NCBI RefSeq assembly: GCF_002968835.1
Contig: NZ_PKQK01000001.1
Coordinates: 1,922,001 to 1,986,000, forward strand
Origin: Paenibacillus sp. PCH8
GTDB taxonomy: Bacteria > Bacillota > Bacilli > Paenibacillales > Paenibacillaceae
Direction of reading: 5' to 3'
Length of the DNA stretch: 64,000 nt
Every line of letters starts with the position of its first letter. The first letter of the stretch is position 1. The notes beneath the pieces were generated by a model, which saw only the letters and a program-made list of their open reading frames with translations, did not search any database and had not been told where the DNA came from. The position numbers and the translations under genes were made by a program. This document shows positions 38,598 through 47,681 of the stretch, piece by piece.

Positions 38598-41366
38598 ATG
38601 TCTAAGATTGATATACAAGATGGGAGAGACGTTTCAGACATGCTGGGGAAACATGGGAAACAGCTGGAAGACGTTAAAGGCAGTAAGGCGAAGAAATGGG
38701 CAATTGTGACGCTGGCAGGCGTAATCTGGATTGCACCGGTGCTGGGCGCAGGACAGCACGTATGGTCAGGTCCTTCATGGCAATCGGTAGCCGCCGCAGC
38801 AGCATCTACGAATACAAGCAAGTTGAGTGAAGAAATCCTGACTTCGGGTGCGAAGCTCATGAAATACAGATATACAACAACACGTTCAGGTTCCAAGGTT
38901 AACGTATTGGCGGACGTGATCCAGGTGGATCTGCAGAACCCGTATGTGAAACTGGATGTCATGACAGGCAAAGGCGGCAATCTGAACAGTAAACAGAGCA
39001 CAGGTGGTATGGCCAAGGAAAATGGTGCAGTGGCCGCTGTGAACGGCGATTACTTCAATGTATCCGGGGAATTAGCGCCGATCGGTGGTCAGGTATCCGA
39101 TGGCGTGCTGGTGTCCACACCTTCCGAGCTGTCAGGCATGTATGCCCTCACGGTGACCAAGGATGGCAAGCCAATGATTGACGAGTATTCTTTTAATGGG
39201 TCAGTGACGGCACAGGATGGTTCAACCTTTGCTTTGCGTGGGATTAATAAAGAGGATTATACGGTAGAATCGGGTGCGGTAAAATACAGCCATGCCAATT
39301 CAATGTATATTTATACACCGGTATGGACTTCCACCAAACGTCCGAATGACCCTTCGACAACGCCGACTGAGGTGCTCGTACAGAACGGAGTCATTACCCA
39401 AATCTCGGATAAAAAAGCGTTAAACATGACGGTACCTAAGGATGGCTACATTTTGCGTGCCCATGGAACAGCGGCGACATGGATTATGAGTCACCTTTCC
39501 ATTGGGCAGACCTTGAACGCGGATTACAAACTGAACGCCAAATCAACCGGACAATCGGTCGATCCAAGTAACCTGGAGATGATGATTGGCGGTCATACCA
39601 TTCTTGTGAATGGTGGCAAGGCAGCTTCCTTTTCACGTGACATTGCCTCTTCCGGTATTGGCGGTATTCGTGCGAGAACGGCAGTAGGATATTCCCAGGA
39701 TGGTCGTTATGTCTACATCATTGCAGCGGAGAAAAACAGTAACAGTAGCGGGATGTCGCTGACGGAACTGCAATCCTTCATGACGAGTGTAGATGTCTGG
39801 AAAGGCATGAACCTGGATGGCGGCGGCTCCACTACAATGGTGACACGTCCGCTAGGTGAGCAGTCTGCCAGTTTGACGTTCAATACGGAGTATGGCACCG
39901 AGCAACGTCAGGTTGTAAACACGCTGGGTGTGTTCTCTACGGCTCCTGCGGGCAAGCTGAAGGGCTTTGCTGTGAGTGGCAGCCAGACGTTGCTGATAGG
40001 ACAAGAGGGCAAGTACACAGCCAAAGGATATGACACCTACTATAATCCGATGGCAACAGGTGATATCAGCATGTCCTGGAAGTCCAGCAATAACGGTATT
40101 GTGAATGTAAGCAATGGAACGATCAAAGCCGTGAAGCCAGGGACAGCAACTCTGACGGCAACGAGCAATGGGGCTTCATCCTCCATTAAAGTGTCGGTAC
40201 TGGGAGGGAATGAGCTGTCTTCTCTGACAGCAGGATCAGGTCTTGGTTCGCTCCAAGCGGGTACAACGATGTCCATTCCGGTAACGGCAACGACGAAGAA
40301 CGGACAAAGTGTAACGGTTCCGGCGGACTCACTGACATGGGAATTTATCGGGTTCAAGGGTAAAGTTACTTCTGACCAATTAACGGTATCTTCCGTAGAC
40401 TCCGGCGCACAAGTGGGATATGCGATTGGCCGTTATGACGGATACAGCACAGTCGTTGTGCTCTCGGCTTCAGCAAGCGAAACGATCTGGGAGAACTTTG
40501 AGAACGTGAATTATCCGGTCAACTTCACAACGAATGCAGCAGGTGTGACTGGTTCAGCAACGGTTACGACAGGAACAGGTGAACAAGCTGGCTCCAAGGT
40601 GCTGCAACTCGATTATGACATGACCGCTGGAACAGGCAAAATGTATGCTTACGCACAACTAAACGGTTCCACGGGCAGAGAGGTATCTGCTGCCGCTACA
40701 ACGATGTCGATGGATGTGATGGGTGATAAGAGCCTGAACTGGTTGCGTGCCGAATTCACGGATGCCAATGGCAAAACGGTATATGCCGATCTTGCCAAAG
40801 CGATGGACTGGAATGGGTGGAAGAAGCTGAGTGTGGACCTGAATGGTCTGAACATGGCCTATCCGGCGAAGCTGAAACGGGTCTATGTCGTGAACGTGGA
40901 AGAAGGTCAGGATGAGCGTGCGAAGACGGGGACGGTTGCTTTTGACAACATCACATTCACAATGCCTTCCAAATCCAGCGAAGTTGGATTGCCCACAGGA
41001 ACAGCTTCACTCGTGCTTGGAAAGAAATCGATGACCGTGAACGGAATCAATAAAGTAATTGATGCTGCACCCGTTCTGAGAAATGGTACAACGTATGTGC
41101 CGATCAGACATGTACTTGATGCTTTTGGCGGACAGGCGAACTGGGACAGCAAAAATCAGCGGATCACAGTAATCCGTGGTGGCAAGCTGATTGATCTGGT
41201 TGTCGGACAGAAAGAATTCATTCTAAATGGAAAAAGACAAAGCGCAACAGTAGCACCATACGTAACGGGTGGTAGGACTTTAGTCCCTTTAAGACTCGTT
41301 TCCGAGCAACTTGGTCTGACTGTAAAATGGGAACAGAAAACGAAGACCGTTACCATCTCATCGTGA
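38598..41366 (+). CDS. Exported phosphodiester glycosidase-family protein with Ig-like and copper-amine-oxidase-like domains
   Basis: 922 residues from ATG 38598 (an upstream TTG at 38583 is possible; both ribosome sites are weak). One N-terminal membrane span (about 35-52). Residues about 130-440 form a NAGPA-type phosphodiester glycosidase domain (VAAVNGDYFNVSGELAPIGG, GGIRARTAVGYSQDGRYVYI, GMNLDGGGSTTMVTRPLG). In this family the enzyme removes a sugar from a phosphodiester-linked sugar. A Big_2-type Ig-like domain follows (about 455-545), then a beta domain, and the C-terminus (about 815-922) is a copper amine oxidase N-terminal-like repeat pair (VLRNGTTYVPIRHVLDAFGG, TGGRTLVPLRLVSEQLGL), a wall-associated module. 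Substrate unknown; wall glycopolymer is plausible given csaB/tagO nearby. Confidence 0.9.
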   Translation: MSKIDIQDGRDVSDMLGKHGKQLEDVKGSKAKKWAIVTLAGVIWIAPVLGAGQHVWSGPSWQSVAAAAASTNTSKLSEEILTSGAKLMKYRYTTTRSGSKVNVLADVIQVDLQNPYVKLDVMTGKGGNLNSKQSTGGMAKENGAVAAVNGDYFNVSGELAPIGGQVSDGVLVSTPSELSGMYALTVTKDGKPMIDEYSFNGSVTAQDGSTFALRGINKEDYTVESGAVKYSHANSMYIYTPVWTSTKRPNDPSTTPTEVLVQNGVITQISDKKALNMTVPKDGYILRAHGTAATWIMSHLSIGQTLNADYKLNAKSTGQSVDPSNLEMMIGGHTILVNGGKAASFSRDIASSGIGGIRARTAVGYSQDGRYVYIIAAEKNSNSSGMSLTELQSFMTSVDVWKGMNLDGGGSTTMVTRPLGEQSASLTFNTEYGTEQRQVVNTLGVFSTAPAGKLKGFAVSGSQTLLIGQEGKYTAKGYDTYYNPMATGDISMSWKSSNNGIVNVSNGTIKAVKPGTATLTATSNGASSSIKVSVLGGNELSSLTAGSGLGSLQAGTTMSIPVTATTKNGQSVTVPADSLTWEFIGFKGKVTSDQLTVSSVDSGAQVGYAIGRYDGYSTVVVLSASASETIWENFENVNYPVNFTTNAAGVTGSATVTTGTGEQAGSKVLQLDYDMTAGTGKMYAYAQLNGSTGREVSAAATTMSMDVMGDKSLNWLRAEFTDANGKTVYADLAKAMDWNGWKKLSVDLNGLNMAYPAKLKRVYVVNVEEGQDERAKTGTVAFDNITFTMPSKSSEVGLPTGTASLVLGKKSMTVNGINKVIDAAPVLRNGTTYVPIRHVLDAFGGQANWDSKNQRITVIRGGKLIDLVVGQKEFILNGKRQSATVAPYVTGGRTLVPLRLVSEQLGLTVKWEQKTKTVTISS

Positions 41367-41413
41367 TATGGTATGATATATACCGGAAACGATAGAAATG
41401 GAGTCGAACAAAC

Positions 41414-42574
41414 GTGGATTTACAAGCCGATGCCATAGACCGCGTCATTAAAAACGCCATACAAGTCATGGAAAACAGTAAATATCAAATGTTCGAAATC
41501 ATGGATTCGACTCGCGATGAGCTAAAAACGCTCAACGAGGAGTTGAAGTCGGTGTTGAAGGAGACGGCGGAAACGATCGAGAAAGTAGATCAGTTGGAGC
41601 TCAACTACCGCCGTTCCCGGATCCGGCTGACGGAGGTTAGCCGTGACTTTGTCCGTTATTCCGAACATGATATTAAGCAGGCGTATGAGAAAGCAACACA
41701 GCTGCAGCTGGATCTGATGATTTATCGTGAGAAGGAAATGTATCTGAAGGCCCGTCGGGATGATCTGCAGAAGCGTGCCAAAAATGTGGAAGCTTCTGTG
41801 GAGCGTGCCGAGACCATCGGTTCGCAAATGGGCGTTGTGCTGGAGTACCTGTCGGGTGAACTGGGTCAAGTGACCCGTATCATTGAAAATGCCAAAAATC
41901 GACAAATGATTGGTTTGAAAATAATTTTGGCCCAGGAAGAAGAGCGGAAACGCATTGCTCGTGAGATTCATGACGGGCCTGCGCAGATGCTCGCCAATCT
42001 AGTGCTTAGGACGGAAATTGTAGAAAGAATGCTCATTAAGCAGGATTTTAAGATGGTCCAGGCCGAAATAGTAGATTTGAAAGGCCAGGTTCGTTCCAGT
42101 CTTGAAGAAATGAGAAAAGTAATTTTCAATCTGCGTCCTATGGCACTGGATGATCTGGGACTAATTCCAACGCTTCGGAAATACGTGCAGGATTTTGAAG
42201 TAAAAACGAAAATCCGCTCGCTTTTTGAAACAAGAGGCAAGGAACATCGTTTATCATCTGCGATGGAGGCTGCCATCTATCGCCTCGTGCAGGAAGGTCT
42301 GTCGAATGCTGCAAAGCATGCTTATCCCACTTATGTTGTAGTTGAAATTACATACCAGGCTCAGCTCGTCAAAATTGTCGTTCAGGACAATGGGCTTGGA
42401 TTCAAACCGGAGCTTCTTGCAAAGAAAAGCAAGGATCATACCCACTTCGGTCTGATTGGGATGAGAGAACGGGTTGAACTGTTAGAAGGAAGAATAGAGA
42501 TTGAGTCCGGAGAAAATCAAGGAACCAAAATAGTGATTCATATCCCGACAAACGTGGATAAGGGAAAGGAGTAG
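41414..42574 (+). CDS. degS: Sensor histidine kinase DegS
   Basis: Cytoplasmic kinase of the DegS-DegU system controlling exoenzymes, competence and motility. 386 residues. An N-terminal sensor domain with long coiled coils (about 1-170) has no membrane span, as in DegS. Then the HisKA_3 domain with REIHDGPAQMLANLVLR, phospho-acceptor His186, and a C-terminal HATPase with VQEGLSNAAKHAYPTY and VVQDNGLGFKPE. The start is GTG 41414. It ends 4 bases before degU, so the two are co-transcribed. Confidence 0.96.
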   Translation: MDLQADAIDRVIKNAIQVMENSKYQMFEIMDSTRDELKTLNEELKSVLKETAETIEKVDQLELNYRRSRIRLTEVSRDFVRYSEHDIKQAYEKATQLQLDLMIYREKEMYLKARRDDLQKRAKNVEASVERAETIGSQMGVVLEYLSGELGQVTRIIENAKNRQMIGLKIILAQEEERKRIAREIHDGPAQMLANLVLRTEIVERMLIKQDFKMVQAEIVDLKGQVRSSLEEMRKVIFNLRPMALDDLGLIPTLRKYVQDFEVKTKIRSLFETRGKEHRLSSAMEAAIYRLVQEGLSNAAKHAYPTYVVVEITYQAQLVKIVVQDNGLGFKPELLAKKSKDHTHFGLIGMRERVELLEGRIEIESGENQGTKIVIHIPTNVDKGKE

Positions 42575-42578
42575 CAGG

Positions 42579-43301
42579 ATGGAAAACCGTGATACTGGTA
42601 AAGCATCAATTAAAGTTCTTTTGGCTGATGATCATCAGCTGTTCCGTGAGGGACTGAAACGCATTTTAAATATGGAGGACGACATTGAGGTCATCGGCGA
42701 ATGCGGCGATGGGATTCAAGTGCTCGAATTCTGCAACCAAGAGAAACCTGATATTGTTTTGATGGATATTAACATGCCGATCGAAAACGGGGTTGTAGCA
42801 ACGGAGAAACTGCGTGAGCTGTTCCCTGATGTCAAAGTCATTATCTTGTCTATCCATGATGATGAAAGTTATGTATTTGAGACGCTTCGCAAAGGGGCTA
42901 ACGGATACTTGCTGAAGGATATGGAGGCTGAGTCTCTGATCAACGCGATTCGCTCTGTCCATGAAGGACATGCGTTCATTCATCCGAAAGTAACGGGTAA
43001 ACTGATCATGCAGCTGCGTCGTATGACATACCTTAATGAAACAGGGGCAATGAGTGAAGGAGCTTCGAAGGAAGCAGGCGTTAAATTTGTCGCTGGCGAC
43101 AATAACCCGCTCACTCGTCGTGAGGCTGAAGTTCTGCGCTTGATGGCAGAGGGTAAGAGTAACAAAATGATTGGTGAATTCCTGTTCATCAGTGAAAAAA
43201 CGGTAAAAAACCATGTCAGCAGCATTCTGCAGAAGATGGAAGTGGATGACCGTACACAGGCCGTTATTAATTCAATCAAGTATGGTTGGGTTACGCTCTA
43301 G
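42579..43301 (+). CDS. degU: Two-component response regulator DegU
   Basis: Response regulator partnered with DegS. 240 residues: an N-terminal receiver domain with the phospho-acceptor Asp63 in VLMDINMP and acidic pair ADDHQ near residue 16, and a C-terminal LuxR-type helix-turn-helix ([20 protein letters not shown] and [17 protein letters not shown]). The receiver is followed by a linker of about 40 residues. GGAG sites precede the ATG and overlap the degS end. The pair DegS-DegU followed by comF genes is the B. subtilis order. Confidence 0.97.
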   Translation: MENRDTGKASIKVLLADDHQLFREGLKRILNMEDDIEVIGECGDGIQVLEFCNQEKPDIVLMDINMPIENGVVATEKLRELFPDVKVIILSIHDDESYVFETLRKGANGYLLKDMEAESLINAIRSVHEGHAFIHPKVTGKLIMQLRRMTYLNETGAMSEGASKEAGVKFVAGDNNPLTRREAEVLRLMAEGKSNKMIGEFLFISEKTVKNHVSSILQKMEVDDRTQAVINSIKYGWVTL

Positions 43302-43645
43302 TATCATATGTTTCCTTGAAGCAGTATTCATACCGTAAGTCAGTCCATTGGTTGGTTTAACCTTGATGAAGTATAGATTGGTGTTCACTCGCGCCCTGTC
43401 CAGAATGTTGGATCGGTTTGCGGGTTAATGGACTTTATCACTGCATATGATTAAAGTGTTAAGTTGTGCGGAACATATGTTTAAGCTTAGGCGTGAATGA
43501 ATGACCTGGCCTGTCTTTCTTCGTCCGGTGTCGATCAGAATGGAATATGAGTGATAGGAGATGGAGATGCAGATGTAACCCTTCGGGATGTACAGCATAT
43601 ACTTGTTGTATACAGGGATGTTCGCCATGGGTGAGCATGACCTTC
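43302..43645. other. Intergenic region after degU
   Basis: About 345 bases with nothing I can support. In B. subtilis yviA/degV lies here; no equivalent gene is visible. Confidence 0.6.
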
Positions 43646-43663
43646 CGAGGAGGTGCAGTTGCC

Positions 43664-44041
43664 ATGGTTGCTCATCTGACTATGATTCTGCTCATATACT
43701 TCCTGGCGGCAATGGCCGTTCATGCCATGCACCAGCGCCATCTTTCCCGTCCGGAAGACGAAGGTTTCGAGCAGATTCTGCTCATCCCTTCCAATCAGGA
43801 ACAACGGATTGAAGGCATAGTAAGAGCACTTTGCCGGGATTTGTTATACCGTGGAAAGAGCTTCAGATTGACAGTTATCGCTGATCGTACGGAAGCGGAA
43901 ACCATTACGATTATTGAAAAGCTTATGCGAAGGCAAGGAATGGAGCCAATGTATCTGTCTGCTGTCCCGGCAGATATCGAACAGGTGGTTCAGAACGATG
44001 ATACGTTTCGCCTTATTGATTTGCGTGAATCAAGGCGATGA
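43664..44041 (+). CDS. Small membrane-anchored protein of unknown function (125 aa)
   Basis: 125 residues from ATG 43664, with AGGAGG at 43648-43653 ten bases upstream; a longer in-frame reading from 43547 would add a cysteine-rich stretch without a ribosome site and is rejected. One N-terminal membrane span (about 4-21) is followed by a soluble domain of about 90 residues that includes FRLTVIADRTEAETITIIEKL, giving a predicted alternating strand and helix pattern. No enzyme motif seen. It lies between degSU and comFA, with a terminator after it. Confidence 0.8.
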   Translation: MVAHLTMILLIYFLAAMAVHAMHQRHLSRPEDEGFEQILLIPSNQEQRIEGIVRALCRDLLYRGKSFRLTVIADRTEAETITIIEKLMRRQGMEPMYLSAVPADIEQVVQNDDTFRLIDLRESRR

Positions 44042-44098
44042 ATTATGATTCGATGTGAACGGAATATGGATTTGCATTTTGCAAGTCCACAGTGAAAA

Positions 44099-44127
44099 GA
44101 TTACAGCAGAAGCTGTAGTCTTTTTTT
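44099..44127 (+). terminator. Rho-independent terminator after the 125-aa gene
   Basis: GATTACAGC (44099-44107) pairs with GCTGTAGTC (44112-44120; one G-U), loop AGAA, then seven T. Confidence 0.9.
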
Positions 44128-44400
44128 GTAATTGTAGCCAAGTCTGCTTTTAAATCAAAAATGGGTTTTTATGCAATCTATGGTTATTGTCTGGATGTTG
44201 CCGAGTCATGATCACTGAAATAAGATTTTTGAAGTCAGAAATCTTAATTTAAAAGTATAGACGATTCAAACTGGAAAAAGTTTCGCGATGTTTAAGAAAG
44301 ATTCTGGTTCTTAGAGGAATTGATCTACAAGACTGAACTTGTCGTGTAGAGATTCAATTGATATAGTAATATGTAGATTCATCATAATAAGATTGAATAT
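44128..44400. other. Region upstream of comFA
   Basis: About 270 bases without a gene. Contains one single AT-box (AAAA-N5-TTTT, 44157-44169) of the type ComK binds; the second box needed for a K-box is not apparent. Confidence 0.4.
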
Positions 44401-44407
44401 GGACATG

Positions 44408-44452
44408 AAGCACATGCTCCGGCGAACAGCCGGGTAGGCATGTGCTTTTTTT
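44408..44452 (+). terminator. Terminator-like hairpin just upstream of comFA
   Basis: AAGCACATGC (44408-44417) pairs perfectly with GCATGTGCTT (44438-44447), followed by TTTTT. It lies 37 bases before the comFA start codon, so it could be a second terminator or an attenuator of comFA. Confidence 0.75.
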
Positions 44453-44488
44453 GCGTTTGGGAGAATGTTCGAGGGGAGAGGAGAGAAA

Positions 44489-46375
44489 GTGAAGGTTGCC
44501 TTATATGTGTGCCGTATAGGTGAAGGGTGGAGCATGGTGTTGTCACTCGACATCCGAGTGGATGTAGCTTGGTGGCTTGAGGGAGGGAGTGGGCGACGGG
44601 TATTTCGCTGGTTGCTGTTAGATGGAGCGCTACCGTTAAGCCAAGCTTCATGGTTGGTTGAACAGTTTGGGACAGAGCGGGGAATGCATCAATGGGGCAT
44701 AGCTCACTGGCAGGCATATCTCACACGTAAGCTGGATTTTTATGAGCAAGCCTCGGGGGAGGATGAGGCTAGGGGAGAGTATCGCGCAAAGCGGGCAGCG
44801 CCGCTGTGCGGGGCATTCAAGTAGGCGGGATGCCAGAGCCTTATCCCGCCGGGCAGTGGGCTCAGCTGGAGCGGGACGCGGCCCTGCTGGCTGAGCGGCT
44901 TCACGGCCGCCAATTGCTGGCGGCCGAGACCGAGGCGTTGCTGGCGGATACCGCCCAGCCGCCAGAGGATTGGCGCGCGGCTGCGCAGCTCGCGCAATTG
45001 CATGGGCGGCTGAGCATCACAGCCGCCCTCGAAGGGCCTGCCACGCGCCGCAGGCATGCGTGGCTTGGCCGCGCGCGGAGCGCGCCTCGCTGCCACCGCT
45101 GTGGCAGCGAAGCCAGGCAGCGCGTGCCCTGCGCTGCCTGCGGCCTGACGGCGTGCGCCTACTGCGAGGCTTGCCTCGCGCTGGGGCGCAGCCGTGCCTG
45201 TGCGCTGCTGCTACGCAGTGCAGCGCAAGTGGCCGTGCCACGACGCGGCGAAGCACCGCGTGGCACGGTCATGGCCCCCACCGGCGGCGGACTCGCCCGG
45301 TGGGGCTGAGCGCAGCGCAGAGCGCGGCAGCAGCCGCGGCGCTCGCGTTTTTGGCCCGGCCACCCGCAGGGGATGGGCCGGGGCGGTTTTTGCTGTGGGC
45401 CGTGACCGGGGCCGGCAAAACGGAAATGATTTTCCCGCTGCTCCAGCATACACTGGATCGTGGTGGACGAGCTCTGGTCGCTACCCCGCGCAGAGACGTG
45501 GTGCTGGAACTGGCCCCGCGACTGGCAAAGGCTTTCCCGGGCACCCCGATTGCTACCCTTTACGGGGCAGTGATGAACGCTGGAAAGAAGCACAGCTCAC
45601 GCTCGCGACTACGCATCAGCTCATGCGTTTTTATCAAGGGTTTGACCTTGTTATTATCGACGAACTCGATGCCTATCCTTATCACAATGATCCCATGCTC
45701 GCTCACGCGGCGACATCTTCCTGCAAGCCGGACGGGAATTTCGTATATCTATCCGCTACACCACCTGCTCGTCTGCAGAAGGAAGCGGCACAGGGCAAAC
45801 TCGCTCATGCCAAAGTTCCGGTACGTTTCCACCGTCATCCTTTACCTGTCCCTCATTTGATGAAGATGGCTACCGTTGCCCAGTGCATTAAGAGACGTGA
45901 GCTGCCAGTTGCAATGAGAAAAAGCATCCGTACCTCAATACAACGCGAAGCCCAAGTCTTTGTCTTTGTGACACGGATTGCCCAGATTGAGGCATTTGTT
46001 CACCTGATGCGTCGAACTTTCCCGGGAATCCATATTGAAGGAACTTCATCTCAAGATCCAGATCGGGCTGGCAAAGTTACTGCCTTTCGCGAACGAACGA
46101 TTCGTCTACTCGTGACCACTACAATTCTGGAGCGTGGTGTAACCATTCCGCGCAGTGATGTCTTCATATTAGATGCAGACAATGGTCTCTTTGATGAAGC
46201 TTCGCTGGTCCAGATGGCGGGTAGAGCAGGGCGTTCCATGGATGACCCGACAGGTAGAGTGGTGTTTGCATCGTCTCGTCGGACACACTCACAGGTGAAG
46301 GCCGTTGCACAGATTCGGAAAATGAACACCATCGCTCGTCGCAAAGGCTATCTGCATCTGCCGAATCAAGCATAA
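44489..46375 (+). pseudogene. comFA: DNA uptake helicase ComFA, interrupted by three frameshifts
   Basis: ATP-dependent helicase-like protein needed for transformation, which helps bring single-stranded DNA into the cytoplasm. The gene is readable only across four segments in shifting frames. Start is GTG 44489 (AGGAGA at 44479-44484). Segment 1 holds the N-terminus; segment 2 the four-cysteine zinc finger (CHRCG, CAACG, CAYCEAC); segment 3 the Walker A (VTGAGKTE near 45403-45426); segment 4 the Walker B region (IIDELDAYP) and the whole C-terminal helicase lobe. Junctions lie near 44810-44813, 45301-45305 and 45566-45569. Each is a -1 shift that one extra G at a GGGGC site repairs, giving 629 residues. 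The centre is far more GC-rich than the flanks. Either a real decayed gene or a base-calling artefact; the clean alignment favours the latter. Confidence 0.88.
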
Positions 46376-46479
46376 TGTTACCTGCCCAAATATATGGTTT
46401 CATATCTATATTTCAGATTACACACGCTCATATATCCACACTTCTCATTAGATTCCCGAGACTGGAGGTTTACACATCC

Positions 46480-47376
46480 ATGTTCAACTGGCTCAGCAAC
46501 ATCACCGATCACGCGCAGTACCTAACTCAGCGACTTCACCACCTGCTCGCCCCGCCGGGAGCGACTTGTCTGACCTGTGGCACCCGAGCAGTCCTGTCTC
46601 CACTCTACCCTGGGATATGTCTGCGTTGTGTGAAGCTGATTCCATGGATTCGTTCCATCCGCTGTCTGCGTTGTGGTCGGGGCGTCGGATGCCCGGACTG
46701 TGCTCGTCTACATATGCAAAACCGTTCTTTTATCTGCAATCGCAGTGCCGTACATTACAACGCTCTTATGAAGGATTGGATTGGCATGTACAAATTTCGG
46801 GGCCATGAAAGATACGCTCCGCTCTTAACCGCGCTGTTAATTCAAGCTTTTCAAGCGATGAGTGATGAACGAACTGCTGCTTTGGTAAAAGAACCCTCAT
46901 CCCCCGTGGCTCATCCCGCCACATTTGCTCAACAACCGAAGCCGCAATGGCGGCCTGACGCGATCACCTATGTTCCGGTGAGCAGCGAGCGCCTGGCCGA
47001 GCGCGGCTTCAATCAGGCGGAGCGGCTGGCTGTTGGGCTCGGCACCGCCTGCCGCCTACCCATCGTTGATCTGTTGCAGCGCCAGATCAACACCACCAAA
47101 CAGAGCTTCAAATCACGCGGTGAGCGTATCGAAACGATGAAGAACGCTTTTTCCATCAACCCGGATGGCATACAGTTCATTGAAGAACTATACAGGGAGT
47201 CTTATCTGCCAACACAAAAAGGCATGTCACATGCTAGAGCCATACAGATACTGCTGATCGATGATATATACACAACAGGTAGCACCTTGGACGCTTGTGG
47301 GCGGGTTATTCTTAATGCTGCCTTCTCCATGGAGATTCCGGTCGAGATTTATACATTAACACTGGCGAGATCCTAG
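46480..47376 (+). CDS. comFC: ComF family protein (ComFC), phosphoribosyltransferase-like
   Basis: Competence-linked protein of the amidophosphoribosyltransferase fold, late component of DNA uptake. 298 residues from ATG 46480, with GGAGGT at 46464-46469; a longer reading from 46375 has no ribosome site. An N-terminal zinc-binding region has CLTCG, CLRC, CLRCG, CPDC. The PRPP-binding loop is visible as ILLIDDIYTTGSTLDACG (47248-47301). A central stretch (about residues 130-155) is Pro/Ala/Gln-rich. It follows comFA; comFB of B. subtilis is absent. Confidence 0.93.
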   Translation: MFNWLSNITDHAQYLTQRLHHLLAPPGATCLTCGTRAVLSPLYPGICLRCVKLIPWIRSIRCLRCGRGVGCPDCARLHMQNRSFICNRSAVHYNALMKDWIGMYKFRGHERYAPLLTALLIQAFQAMSDERTAALVKEPSSPVAHPATFAQQPKPQWRPDAITYVPVSSERLAERGFNQAERLAVGLGTACRLPIVDLLQRQINTTKQSFKSRGERIETMKNAFSINPDGIQFIEELYRESYLPTQKGMSHARAIQILLIDDIYTTGSTLDACGRVILNAAFSMEIPVEIYTLTLARS

Positions 47377-47681
47377 GAAGCAAATACAAGTTATGAATGA
47401 CGGTCCCACAATCTTCAGCGACTATAGGTGGGGAATCTAACATTCTGATTAATAGTAGACAGGAAAGTATGTTCTTTTATTAATCATTGGTATGTTAATG
47501 CGTGTCTCCTTTTCGTTTATGCCTTTTGAAGTATAGTTGTTTGAAGAAATTATGAATGAAAGCGTTATAAGAAAAAATTTACATGTAAAAAAGAGGGATT
47601 GGTTTTCTCGCGCAGAATAGATAGTTTTGCCGTTCACCATAGGGAGTGGCACAACACATCTTTTTGAAGGGGAGAACAAAA

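Noticed and set aside
44157-44169. ComK K-box upstream of comFA
   Set aside because: Only one AT-box (AAAA-N5-TTTT) was seen; a K-box needs two at defined spacing, and a single one is common by chance in AT-rich DNA.
44970-45860. Reading the pieces of comFA as separate small genes
   Set aside because: Together they form one ComFA protein in order, with motifs split exactly at the frameshifts; individual starts have no ribosome sites.
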